A DNA stretch of 64,000 nucleotides, from NCBI GenBank assembly GCA_020633315.1, contig JACKDV010000020.1:105730-169729 (forward strand), read 5' to 3'. Made by a program: the position numbers and the translations under genes. The number at the start of each line of letters is the position of its first letter. Position 1 is the first letter of the stretch. The notes under the pieces are model-generated. The model had not been told where the DNA came from. It worked only from the letters and a program-made list of their open reading frames with translations, and made no database searches. Origin of the DNA: Myxococcales bacterium (GTDB lineage: Bacteria > Myxococcota_A > Polyangia > Nannocystales > Nannocystaceae). Shown here in pieces: positions 8,307 to 19,110 of the stretch.

Positions 8307-9181
8307 TCCTTGGTGCCCTTCTTGGCCTTGGCCTCGGCGCGGATCTCGAGCTGCTCGCGGATGTCGGCCTCGAGCTGGCCCATGCACTCGGGCTTGTAGC
8401 CGCGGTAGGCGGCCCGGATGATGCCCTTGTAGTCGACCACGAAGGTGAAGGGGAACTTGGGGCTGCCGTACTTGCCGGCGTAGGTCTCCCCCCCGATCGC
8501 CAGCTTGGCCGCGAGCTTGCGCTTGTCGGCGAAGTCCACCACGCCCTCGGGCTCCTCGTCGGTGGCGATGGCCAGCAGGGTCATGCCGTGCTTGCGGTAG
8601 CGCCGGTAGAGCTGGTCGAACTCGGGCAGCTCCTTGAGGCAGGGCTTGCACCACGTGCCCCAGAAGTTGACCACCAGCACCCGCCCCTTGAAGGTGCCGC
8701 TGGAGACCGACTTGCCGTCGGGGGTGGGCAGCGAGAACGCCTTGAGCGGCTCGCCCACCCCGGGATCCTTGCCGCACGTCTCGTCGGTCTTGGTGTGCAG
8801 GGCTCGCGGCAGCTCGAGGGAGGCGCTGGGCTTGGCCTTGGGCGGCGCGGGATCCTTGGGCTGCACGGTGGTCGAGATCCTCGGGTCGGCCGTGCCGCCG
8901 TCGCTGCCGTCCTCCGGCGCATCGGTGCCGCCGTCGCTCGGCTCGGTGCCGCCGTCGCTCGGCTCGGTGCCGCCGTCGTCGGCCGTCAGCTCGCCGGGGC
9001 CGCTCGCGACCAGCGGGGGCTCGGGCTCGGCCTCCGGCTCGGCGACGGGCTTGGGCTCGGCCTCGGCCACCGGCTCGGCCTCGACCGCCGGCTTGGCCTC
9101 GGGCTCCGGCGGCCGGGACGAGGTGGAGAACGTGCAGCCGCCGAGCAACCCGACCACCACCAGCACGCGTGGGCTTCGCAT
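8303..9181 (-). CDS. TlpA-like thioredoxin-fold lipoprotein
   Basis: 292 residues. A lipobox LLGGC (Cys16) predicts a lipid-anchored exported protein. Residues 20-125 are a low-complexity Pro/Glu/Ala then Asp/Gly/Thr linker containing three copies of a seven-residue DGGTEPS unit (21-bp DNA repeat near 8927-8985). The thioredoxin domain (about 140-280) has WGTWCKPC with Cys178 and Cys181, then KELPEFDQLYRRYRKHG and cis-Pro segment SPKFPFTFVVD. Such proteins reduce periplasmic disulphides, for example in cytochrome c maturation. It is co-transcribed with the globin gene downstream. Confidence 0.88.
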   Translation of the reverse strand: MRSPRVLVVVGLLGGCTFSTSSRPPEPEAKPAVEAEPVAEAEPKPVAEPEAEPEPPLVASGPGELTADDGGTEPSDGGTEPSDGGTDAPEDGSDGGTADPRISTTVQPKDPAPPKAKPSASLELPRALHTKTDETCGKDPGVGEPLKAFSLPTPDGKSVSSGTFKGRVLVVNFWGTWCKPCLKELPEFDQLYRRYRKHGMTLLAIATDEEPEGVVDFADKRKLAAKLAIGGETYAGKYGSPKFPFTFVVDYKGIIRAAYRGYKPECMGQLEADIREQLEIRAEAKAKKGTKE

Positions 9182-9271
9182 GAGGGAACGCTAGCAGCCC
9201 GGCCCCCGCTCGCGCCAGCGGCTCGGGGTCGCACAGGTGCTAGAGTGAGGCCTCCGCGGGGCAGAGGCCGG

Positions 9272-9908
9272 ATGCCGCTCGACGACGACCTGGAGCTACT
9301 GAGGGCCTGGCGCAGCGGCCAGCCGAAGGCGGGGCACACCCTGTTTCGGCGGTACTACGACGACGTCTATCGCTTCGTCGATTCCAAGGTCCCCGCCGAG
9401 GACGTGGAGGAGTTGGTGCAAGAGACCTTCGCCACCCTCGTGCGCAAGCGCGACGAATTCTCCGGCGACGCGTCCTTTCGATCGTACCTGCTCGGCATCG
9501 CCCGCCTGCACCTGCTCGAGCACTACCGCAGGCGGCACCGCGACTCGCTCAACGATCCGCTCGACTTCTCTCGCATCACGGCCGCGGAGCTGGGGGGCTC
9601 GATGTCCTCGGTGCTCGGTCGCCAGCGCGAGCACGCGCTGCTGCGGCTGGCGCTGCCCCGCATCCCGCTCGATCACCAGATCCTGCTCGAGCTGTACCTG
9701 TGGGAGGAGTTCACCGCGGCCCAGCTCGCCCAGATCATGGACATCCCCGAGAACACGGTGCGCTCCCGCTTCCGACGGGCCAAGCAGCTCCTCGAGGCGC
9801 AGGTGCGTCAGCTCGCCGAGCACCCCGAGCAGCTCACCAGCACCCTCGAGACCCTGTCGAGCTGGATCGACGACGTCCAGCTCGCGGCGCGTCGGCGCCT
9901 GCCCTCGC

Positions 9909-9919
<11 letters not shown>
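9272..9919 (+). CDS. ECF-type RNA polymerase sigma factor
   Basis: 215 residues. Region 2 (about 15-95) contains AGHTLFRRYYDDVYRFVDSK, the core-binding VEELVQETFATLV and the -10 recognition GDASFRSYLLGIARLHLLEH. Region 4 (about 145-200) has LPRIPLDHQILLELYLWEEF and the HTH AQLAQIMDIPENTVRSRFRR. An extra 20-residue C-terminal extension (LTSTLETLSSWIDDVQ) is shared with the sigma factor at 53.4 kb. There is no anti-sigma gene beside it; instead it is convergent with, and overlaps by 11 nt, a SIR2-kinase fusion. Some ECF groups are activated by Ser/Thr kinases rather than anti-sigma factors, and this context fits that type. Confidence 0.88.
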
Positions 9920-12431
<2,512 letters not shown>

Positions 12432-12580
12432 CGGGGCCTCCATGATAGTGGCAATCGGCTCGCACCGAGGGAGGCCGCCAGCGCTCGAGCGCGCGGCCCC
12501 GAATTCGCCGCGTGCCCGGACGACCAGCGCCGCGGGCTCGCCCTGCCCCGCGAGAGGTGATGGGCCCCTCGGCGGCCGGC

Positions 12581-13300
12581 CTAGCCCTCGGCGCTCGCCC
12601 GCTGCAGAGCCTCGAGCAGCTTGTCCGACAGCGTCCTGCGCGTAGCCTCGATGACCGGCTCGTCGCGATCGAGGCGCTGGAGCTCGCGCTCGAGGTGCGC
12701 ACGGGCCCGGCCCACCCGCTCATCCATCGTGACCGCCTCGAGCCCGAGGATGCGAGCGAGCTGGGCGAGGGAGAACGAGTCGTCGTCGAGCAGCAGCTCG
12801 AGCAAGAGCTGCTCACCCAGCGGGATGCGGGGGATCGCCTCGCGCAGCAGCAGGAGGTCCGGCTCCGTGTCGATCATCGTCGACGGGTGACCACCGAGCT
12901 CCTGCAAGGAGAGCTGGGACGGATCGGTCTGCGCGAAGCTCTCGAGCACGTGCTCGAACTTGAAGTGATCGTAGAGGCGATGCGTCGCGAAGGTCAGCAG
13001 GGAGACCCGCACCTCGACCTCGGTGGAGGCGAGCTCGAGGCAATCGCGGAAGGTGCCCTCGACCAGCTCCTGGACGTTGCGCTTGATCTTCGAATCGAAG
13101 AACCGATAGATCTTCTCGTAGTGGCGGACGAAGAGCTCGCGTCCCGCGGCCCGTTGCCCTTCTCGCCAGCCGACCAGCAGCCGCCGCGTGCTCCAGTCGT
13201 CGAGAATGGGCGAGATCGTGACAGCTTCGCTCATGGGGTCGTCTTCGGGAGCGTCCGGCGCTCGCTCGCGTCGGGCCTTAAGCGTTCCCACCGATGCCAT
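12581..13300 (-). CDS. Divergent ECF-like sigma factor
   Basis: 239 residues. It aligns by eye with the other two sigma factors here (LLVGWREGQRAAGRELFVRHYEKIYRFFDSK, VQELVEGTFRDCLEL, and IPLGEQLLLELLLDDDSFSLAQLARILGL), but region 2.3/2.4 (VRVSLLTFATHRLYDHFKFE) and the region 4 recognition helix (AVTMDERVGRARAHL) have drifted from consensus. It reads towards the SIR2-kinase gene 149 bp downstream, so the two may be co-transcribed. GGAG eight bases before ATG 13300 supports the start. It may be a true sigma factor with unusual specificity or a degenerate copy. Confidence 0.72.
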   Translation of the reverse strand: MASVGTLKARRERAPDAPEDDPMSEAVTISPILDDWSTRRLLVGWREGQRAAGRELFVRHYEKIYRFFDSKIKRNVQELVEGTFRDCLELASTEVEVRVSLLTFATHRLYDHFKFEHVLESFAQTDPSQLSLQELGGHPSTMIDTEPDLLLLREAIPRIPLGEQLLLELLLDDDSFSLAQLARILGLEAVTMDERVGRARAHLERELQRLDRDEPVIEATRRTLSDKLLEALQRASAEG

Positions 13301-13426
13301 CCGTCACGCTCCAGGGCGAGAAAGATCGAAAATCGGGGAGATTCCTAGGATGAGCGCCGAGGGCGCTGGTACGGCGAGTGACCATGGCCACCAAACCCAC
13401 GCTCGATCCCCAACGGGTGTTCAGGC

Positions 13427-14662
13427 TCATTCGAGGCGGTCGAGCCCTCGGCAGAGGCGCGACCACGCGTCGCGCAGCAGGGCCTCGCCGCAGCGATAGG
13501 GCAGCAGCCAGCGCACGGTCTTGCCGCTGCACACGGTCACCAGCATGCCCTCCTCCTGGAGCAGGTCGCCCAGCGGGTTGGCGGGCGCATCGCCCTTGCC
13601 CGTGATCTCGATGCCGATCATCGAGCCCAGGCCGCGCAGCTCCGCCACCCGCGGGTGCGGGCTCTCGCGCGCGATGGCCCGCAGCGTCTCGAGCTGCGCG
13701 CCGGCCTTGGCCATCAGATCCTCGGCGTCCATGATCCGCAGGGTGGCCAGGGCGGCCGCGCAGGCCACCGGGTTGCCGCCGAAGGTGGAGCCGTGGCTGC
13801 CCTTGACCATGTGCTCGGCGAGCTCGGCCCGGGTCACGCAGGCGCCGATGGGGAAGCCGCCGCCCAGCGCCTTGGCGTACCACGACACGTCGGGCGCGAG
13901 CGTGGGGTCGTCGCCCACGATGGTCGACCACGCGGCGAAGCGACCGGTGCGACCCGAGCCGCACTGGATCTCGTCGGCGCCCAGCAGCGCGCCGTGCTCG
14001 GAGCACAGCTTGCGCAGGCCCACCAGGAACTCGCGCGAGGCGGGGTAGATCCCGGCCTCGCCCTGCACCGGCTCGAGGAACACCGCGGCCACGCGATCGC
14101 GGTACTGCTCGAGCAGTCGGCCCACCGAGTCGAGGTCGCCGTAGCTGGCCCGGGCCACGTTGAGCCGCGCGAAGCGATCGTCGGGCTCGCCCAGGGTGCT
14201 CACGTAGGGCTTGCGGTAGGCCGGGTTGGCCGTCAGCGAGATCGAGCCCAGCGTGCGGCCGTGGAAGGCCCGCTCGAAGCCGATGATCACGTCGCGGCCG
14301 GTGGCCCGCAGCACCAGCTTGATCGCGGCCTCGTTGACCTCGGTGCCGGTGTTGCCCAGGAACACGCGGCCGTCGGGGATCGGGTCGCGCGAGACGATCT
14401 CGCCGACCAGCGCCTGCTGGGGCTCGGTCCACAGCGTGCCCGCGGCCGCGGTGAGTCGCAGCATCTGGTCGCGCACCGCATCGGCCAGGTCGGGGTGCCC
14501 GTGGCCCAGCGGCAGGCAGCCGATGCCGCACATCGCATCGAGATAGACCTGGCCCGCGGTGTCGGTGACGAACACGCTGCCCTTGCCCCCGTCGTCGGGC
14601 GGCACGGCGGCGTCGAGGGTGATGTTGCGCGGCGGGTACGTCGGCCAGCGGCGGTCCTGCAT
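13427..14662 (-). CDS. Class III PLP aminotransferase (acetylornithine aminotransferase-like)
   Basis: 411 residues, the size of ArgD/AstC enzymes. Conserved points are LDAMCGIGCLPLGHGHP (40-57), NTGTE (104-108), AFHGRTLGS (132-140), the GADEIQCGSGRTG PLP site (D230) and the Schiff-base lysine K264 in WYAKALGGGFPIG, then HGSTFGGNPVA. Family members transfer the terminal amino group of acetylornithine, ornithine, succinylornithine or GABA to 2-oxoglutarate. Substrate cannot be fixed from sequence alone. No other arginine genes are nearby. It is a single gene 10 bp downstream of the TPR membrane protein gene in the same direction, possibly the end of that transcript. Confidence 0.85.
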   Translation of the reverse strand: MQDRRWPTYPPRNITLDAAVPPDDGGKGSVFVTDTAGQVYLDAMCGIGCLPLGHGHPDLADAVRDQMLRLTAAAGTLWTEPQQALVGEIVSRDPIPDGRVFLGNTGTEVNEAAIKLVLRATGRDVIIGFERAFHGRTLGSISLTANPAYRKPYVSTLGEPDDRFARLNVARASYGDLDSVGRLLEQYRDRVAAVFLEPVQGEAGIYPASREFLVGLRKLCSEHGALLGADEIQCGSGRTGRFAAWSTIVGDDPTLAPDVSWYAKALGGGFPIGACVTRAELAEHMVKGSHGSTFGGNPVACAAALATLRIMDAEDLMAKAGAQLETLRAIARESPHPRVAELRGLGSMIGIEITGKGDAPANPLGDLLQEEGMLVTVCSGKTVRWLLPYRCGEALLRDAWSRLCRGLDRLE

Positions 14663-14671
14663 GGGCCGAAG

Positions 14672-16066
14672 CTACCACCGCACGACGAGGCCGGGGCCGC
14701 GCACTCCGACGCGGGCCGGGGCACGGCTCTGGTCGGGGCCGCGCTTGCGGAACGCGAACACCCCCACCAGGGCGGTCGCCACCCCCAGGCCCGCCGTCAC
14801 CCCGATGAGGACGTTGGTCGTGAGCTGGTAGGTCTCGAAACGCTCCTGGCGCTCGAAGGGAAACAGGGGGTCGTCGGCCGTGCCCAGCGGGTTGCCCTGC
14901 TCGTCCGTGCACATGGGCGCGCACTTCTCCTCGGCGAACTTGCGCCGCTCGTAGAGGGTCAGGCTCCCCATCACGGTCAGGGCCACGGCCGAGGCCGCGG
15001 TCAGGCCGGTGCCCACCCACAGCGAGGTCCTCAGGATCCGCCGCCGGCGCTCGGCTCGCTGGCGCTCGGCCTCGCGGTCGGGGCCGGGGTCGGTCACCAA
15101 GGGCGGGCTCACGTCGGTCACGAACGGCGCCACGTACAGCGGGAACTGCTCGCCCGCGGTGATGTAGGCCACCCGGTTGCGCCGCTGGTCGGGCTCCACC
15201 CCGAACAGCTCCACGTCCACGGGCCCCGGGCGCAGCAGCAGGGGGAAGTCGTCCAGCGGCACCGTGCGACCCGCCACTCGTACCTCGCTGAGCAGCACCC
15301 CCTCGGCGAGGTCGAGCCGCAGCTCGCCCACCAGGCGCATCTGATCGGAGAGCAGCTCCTGGGCCTCGGCCCGACGCTCGGTGCAGGTGATGCTGCGCTC
15401 CTCGGCGGGCAGCGACTCGCAGTCGGGCAGCTCGAGGTAGCGCCGCAGCGCGCGGACGGCCTCCACCGCCTTGCCCGCGCGCTCGTAGGAGAGCGCCGAG
15501 CTGTACAGGGCGATCGCCGAGGGCACGGCCGCATACGACAGCTCGTACTCGGTCGCCGCCTCGGCGTAGCGGCCCTGGTTCCACAGCACGCTGCCCTGGT
15601 CGTAGTGCTGCCGCGCGCTGGCGATGCGCACCTGCTTCTGCCGCCGGGCGAGCTCCTCGGGGGTGAGATCCTCGAGCGAGCCGGTGTCGCTCGGATCGCC
15701 ATCGGAGGCGCTCGGTCCTGCCTCCGTCGACTCGGAGCCGTCGGGATCGGACACCTCGGCGTCGGGGCTGGGCACCGCGGGCTTGGTCGCGCCGGGCTCG
15801 GTCGCCGCGCCGGGCTTGGTCGCGCCGGGCTCGGTCGCCGCGCCGGGCTTGGTCGCGCCGGGCTCGGTCGCGCCGGGCCCGGTCGCCGCATCGGGCTCTG
15901 CGGCCTCCTTGGCCGCCTTCGTCTCCTCGGCCGGGCTCGCCTCGCTCGCGCCGGCCTCATCGTGCGAGCCGAGGGTGCGGGCGATGGCGAGCTGGGGACA
16001 GGCGAGCGCCAGCGCCGTGGCGGCGGCCCATGCCTGCATTGCTCCGCTCGCGCTCGTGCCCCTCAT
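14672..16066 (-). CDS. TPR-containing membrane protein with Pro-Gly-Ala repeat linker
   Basis: 464 residues. An N-terminal signal-like helix (about 10-29) is followed by a low-complexity linker with an 11-residue unit GATKPGAATEP repeated (33-bp DNA repeat near 15780-15870). A TPR-like region (about 150-225: ARQHYDQGSVLWNQGRYAEA and following helices) precedes a PEGA-like beta segment. Two hydrophobic helices (about 345-365 and 425-445) flank a Cys-containing loop. This architecture is common for myxobacterial proteins encoded next to kinases. The gene lies 37 bp behind the PEGA kinase gene and is probably co-transcribed, so it may be a partner or output of that kinase. Confidence 0.72.
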   Translation of the reverse strand: MRGTSASGAMQAWAAATALALACPQLAIARTLGSHDEAGASEASPAEETKAAKEAAEPDAATGPGATEPGATKPGAATEPGATKPGAATEPGATKPAVPSPDAEVSDPDGSESTEAGPSASDGDPSDTGSLEDLTPEELARRQKQVRIASARQHYDQGSVLWNQGRYAEAATEYELSYAAVPSAIALYSSALSYERAGKAVEAVRALRRYLELPDCESLPAEERSITCTERRAEAQELLSDQMRLVGELRLDLAEGVLLSEVRVAGRTVPLDDFPLLLRPGPVDVELFGVEPDQRRNRVAYITAGEQFPLYVAPFVTDVSPPLVTDPGPDREAERQRAERRRRILRTSLWVGTGLTAASAVALTVMGSLTLYERRKFAEEKCAPMCTDEQGNPLGTADDPLFPFERQERFETYQLTTNVLIGVTAGLGVATALVGVFAFRKRGPDQSRAPARVGVRGPGLVVRW

Positions 16067-16103
16067 CCTCGCTCAGGCGCGACATCATCGCACGAACGAC
16101 GCG

Positions 16104-17993
16104 TCACGATCCCCCAGAGGCTCCATCTCCGCTCTTGGCTCCACCCTTGGCGCCGTCCTTGCCCTTGCGCTCCTCGTCGAAGTACGAGTCGAAGTCGGGT
16201 GGAGGCGGTGGTCGGCGCTCGCCGTTCGTGGCGGGCTCGGAGGGCACCTTGGGATCCTCGGCGGTCGTGGGCTGGGCCTTGCCCTCGTCGGCCTTGGTGC
16301 GGGCCTTGAGCCAGGTGCCGTGGCGCGGCTTCTTGCTCAGCTCGGGAGGCGGATCGGCCTCGGTCTCGGCGGGCAGCAGCTCGAGGCGCTCGTGGAAGTA
16401 GTTGGAGGCCGTGGGCACCGGATGCAGCGTGCGCTGGCGATAGCCCGGCTTGGAGATCACCACCTCGATCGCATCGTCGCCGCGGGGCACGTCGATGGTG
16501 GTGGGCGAGGTGTCGGCCAGCGCCTGGCCGTCGAGGGTGATCGTGGCGCCCGGCGGATCGATGTCGAACTGCCACTTGACCGCGGTCGGCACCGGACGCG
16601 GCGCGTCGCTGCCCGCCGACGACGCGAGCGAGGGGCGGGGCTCCTCGCTGCGCGGGACCTCGGGCGCGTCGCTCTGGCCGAAGCCGCGGCTGACCATCGC
16701 GGCGCCCACCACCGCGCCCACCAGCGGCAGCAACAGCCACAGGCTCCAGTGACGCGCGGGCGCGCCGGCCAGCGAGGTGGTGAGGGTCTGGGTGCCGGTC
16801 GCCACCGCCACCGCGGGCAGCGAGCTGGTCGACGGCCGCGCCACCGGCCCCGAGCCCGAGCCCGCGCCTGCGTTCGGGCGCGAGCTGGCCTTGGTCGCGT
16901 CGAAGGGATTGACCGGATCGTTGGCGGCCGGGCTCGCGCGCGTGCCCGACTCGGAGGCGCGACGCACCGCGGCGCGGATGTAGCCGATGCGAGCCGAGAA
17001 CAGCCGCTCCATCACCGCCGCGAGGTCGTCCCGCGGCTCGGCCTCGCCCTCCAGCGCGCGCAGCTGGGCTCGGGTCTCGCGGAGCATCTCCTGCGCGGAC
17101 TCGAAGCGCTGCTCGGGGTCACGCGCCAGGGCCCGCGACACCAGCTCGACCACGCCGCCGGGCAGGTCGTCGCGCCGCGACTCGATGTCGGGCACCTCGC
17201 ACGCGGTCACTCGGGCGATCGTCTCCGACTCGGTCTCGGCCATGAACAGCCGCTCGTTGGTCAGCAGCTCCCACAGCACGGCCCCCAGCGCGAACAGGTC
17301 GGTGCGGTGATCGATGGTGCCGCCCCCCGCCTGCTCCGGGGACATGTACGCCAGCTTGCCGCGCAGCTGCCCGGTGCGGGTGCTGCTGCGCCGTCCGGTG
17401 GCCTTGGCGATGCCGAAGTCCACCACCTTCACCCGGCCGTCCATGCTCACCAGCAGGTTGTGCGGCGACACGTCGCGGTGCACCAGGTGCATCGGTCGAC
17501 CGTCGGGGTGGGTCAGCTCGTGCGCCGCCGCGAGACCCTCGCAGGCGTCGGCCACCACCTGCAACACCGCCGACAGCGGCAGGTGCTCGCCGCTCTTGCG
17601 GAGCTGACGGAGCATCGACGCGAGGGTCTCGCCCTCGACGTACTCCATCACCATGTAGTAGACGCCGTCGTCGTCGCCGAGATCGTGGATCTCGACCACG
17701 TGCGGGTGGTGCAGCCTCGCCGCGATGCGGGCCTCGTCGAGGAACATCTCGACGAACTCGGGCTCGGCCGCAAGGTGTGGGTGAATCACCTTCACGGCCG
17801 CGAGCTTTTCGAAGCCCCTCAGCCTGGTGGCACGGCCCAGGAACACCGCCGCCATCCCGCCGTGACCAAGCCGATGGATCAGCTCGTAGCGACCCACGGT
17901 CTTGCCGACCGCGAGAGGCTCCCGCACCGAGACGGATGACTCCTCGGCTTTGGACTCGCGGTCGATGACCCTGGTTTCGCTCTCGGCTTCCAT
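16104..17993 (-). CDS. Ser/Thr protein kinase with transmembrane segment and PEGA domain
   Basis: 629 residues. The kinase domain (about 36-300) is complete: LGHGGMAAVF, K68 in AAVKVIH, HRDVSPHN (H172-D174), VDFGIAK (D192) and YMSPEQ. The HRDVSPHN form is typical of myxobacterial kinases. A linker, one transmembrane helix (about 417-437) and a PEGA domain (about 460-530: IDPPGATITLDGQAL) follow, so the C-terminal part is outside the membrane, with a charged, Pro- and Lys/Gly-rich tail. It heads a probable operon with the TPR membrane protein and perhaps the aminotransferase. About 500 bp of non-coding DNA lies upstream. Confidence 0.92.
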   Translation of the reverse strand: MEAESETRVIDRESKAEESSVSVREPLAVGKTVGRYELIHRLGHGGMAAVFLGRATRLRGFEKLAAVKVIHPHLAAEPEFVEMFLDEARIAARLHHPHVVEIHDLGDDDGVYYMVMEYVEGETLASMLRQLRKSGEHLPLSAVLQVVADACEGLAAAHELTHPDGRPMHLVHRDVSPHNLLVSMDGRVKVVDFGIAKATGRRSSTRTGQLRGKLAYMSPEQAGGGTIDHRTDLFALGAVLWELLTNERLFMAETESETIARVTACEVPDIESRRDDLPGGVVELVSRALARDPEQRFESAQEMLRETRAQLRALEGEAEPRDDLAAVMERLFSARIGYIRAAVRRASESGTRASPAANDPVNPFDATKASSRPNAGAGSGSGPVARPSTSSLPAVAVATGTQTLTTSLAGAPARHWSLWLLLPLVGAVVGAAMVSRGFGQSDAPEVPRSEEPRPSLASSAGSDAPRPVPTAVKWQFDIDPPGATITLDGQALADTSPTTIDVPRGDDAIEVVISKPGYRQRTLHPVPTASNYFHERLELLPAETEADPPPELSKKPRHGTWLKARTKADEGKAQPTTAEDPKVPSEPATNGERRPPPPPDFDSYFDEERKGKDGAKGGAKSGDGASGGS

Positions 17994-18658
17994 CGGACCC
18001 GGGGCGGAAGCGCCGGCCGGGCGAACGCAGGCCGACGAACGCTCTCAACATACGCGAAACCGTCCAGACGATCATCGACGGCGCCGCGGCCTGCGAGCGT
18101 AGCAGCCCGATCCCTCGCGCCGTGGCTCAGCACCCAGCAGGACCGACATCGTTGGGCGCTTCGCTGGCTATTCGGGTTTTCTGGTGACCGCGGCAACGGC
18201 ACCCCGGGCCGAGGGCCAGACCCGCGAGCCGATGCGCGGTCATGCTCCAGGCCGGGCTCCAGTTGGTGCTCGGTTTGGTCGATTTCGCGCGGAGTCGAGG
18301 GGACCAGACCCGCTGAGACCGCGCGATTTCGTGCGTGATCGGCGGTCCAGCCCACCCGCCGCGGGATGCGCTAATCCTCACGTGTCGAGTCGGCCAAACG
18401 TTGCAAAAAGGCGACCAGCCCAGAGATCTCTTCGAAGAGATCTCGGAGATCTCTTCATTGCTGTCGTTTTTTGTCGAATATTACAACTTTAGAGGTAGTG
18501 AATGAGTCTTCTTCAAAACAGCCGTGAATCGTCTGGCTTCATCAACGATTCAGAGGATTTCCACAGACTTGTCCACAGGATGTAGTGGTGGCGCCGAATT
18601 CGCGCCACAAGATGTTGTGGAATGGGCCTTGCGTGCGGGGTGCCAGTGTTCTACGGGT
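17994..18658. promoter_or_regulatory. Gene-free AT-rich island with palindromes and DnaA-box-like repeats
   Basis: Over 650 bases separate the kinase gene from a small RHH gene. The left half (17994-18400) is GC-rich with no visible gene. From about 18400 to 18600 the DNA becomes clearly AT-rich. It holds a perfect 22-bp palindrome with GAGATCTC arms around TTCGAA (18423-18444), a third GAGATCTC (18446-18453), a direct repeat TCCACAG (18560-18566 and 18572-18578) whose second copy lies in TTGTCCACA, close to a DnaA box, and a CCACAA/TTGTGG inverted repeat (18605-18620). It looks like a control or binding region rather than a decayed gene. Confidence 0.5.
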
Positions 18659-18681
18659 AGATCTCGGACTCTCGGAGATCT
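18659..18681. promoter_or_regulatory. Candidate autoregulatory operator of the RHH gene
   Basis: A 23-bp near-dyad has outer arms AGATCTC (18659-18665) and GAGATCT (18675-18681) and contains two direct TCTCGGA heptads 8 bp apart (18662-18668 and 18670-18676). A third TCTCGGA lies at 18441-18447 beside the 22-bp palindrome. The operator covers the GGAG Shine-Dalgarno (18674-18677) of the ATG at 18686. Heptad arrays of this kind are typical targets of ribbon-helix-helix repressors, so self-repression is a reasonable inference. Confidence 0.5.
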
Positions 18682-18685
18682 GACG

Positions 18686-18922
18686 ATGGCGAAGCGACAG
18701 ACGCGCAGGAGCATCTCGGTCAAGGGCATCACGTACCAGCGTCTCAAGAACTTTTGCGAGACGCAGGGCATGAGCGTCAGCGGCTACCTCGAGGACATCA
18801 TCGCGGCTCGTCTCGACGAGGCGCAGGTGCCCGTGCCCGAGCGAGTCGACCCACGCCCCGAGCCCGCGGCAAAGCCGCAGCGCGAGCGGGAAGAGATCAT
18901 CTCGCAGCACTTCACCTTCTGA
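18686..18922 (+). CDS. Small ribbon-helix-helix DNA-binding protein
   Basis: 78 residues. A basic N-terminus (MAKRQTRRS) leads into the beta strand ISVKGIT, helix YQRLKNFCETQG, and helix SVSGYLEDIIAARLDEAQ, the standard order of Arc/CopG/ParG-type RHH proteins. A flexible Pro/Glu tail (about 45-78) ends ISQHFTF. RHH dimers insert the strand into the major groove and usually repress their own promoter. No toxin, partition ATPase or relaxase gene is adjacent, so a role in plasmid partition or toxin-antitoxin is not supported. GGAG eight bases upstream supports the start. Confidence 0.78.
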   Translation: MAKRQTRRSISVKGITYQRLKNFCETQGMSVSGYLEDIIAARLDEAQVPVPERVDPRPEPAAKPQREREEIISQHFTF

Positions 18923-18957
18923 GCCCGCCCTGCGAGCTCGGAGCGAGACGGCGCTGA

Positions 18958-18989
18958 CCGCGACCCTTCCTCGGAGGAGGGCGTCGCGG
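18958..18989. terminator. Possible stem-loop terminator after the RHH gene
   Basis: CCGCGAC (18958-18964) pairs with GTCGCGG (18983-18989), and the inner CTTCC/GGAGG bases extend the stem with mismatches. It lies 36 bp past the RHH stop. There is no T-run, so if it terminates transcription it is of the U-tract-poor kind seen in GC-rich genomes. Confidence 0.35.
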
Positions 18990-19110
18990 TGCGTCCGCCT
19001 CGCGCGCCGGACGGGCGCGCAAGCTCGTCCTCGATCTGGCGCCGACACGACACTTTCTTGCCGCCATCGAGCCACCTAGGGGCGAGGTCGCGCAGGCTAT
19101 CCTGCTCGCG

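Noticed and set aside
18423..18640. Replication origin
   Set aside because: Only two DnaA-box-like words and no dnaA, parA, parB or rep gene nearby; reported only as a binding-site island.
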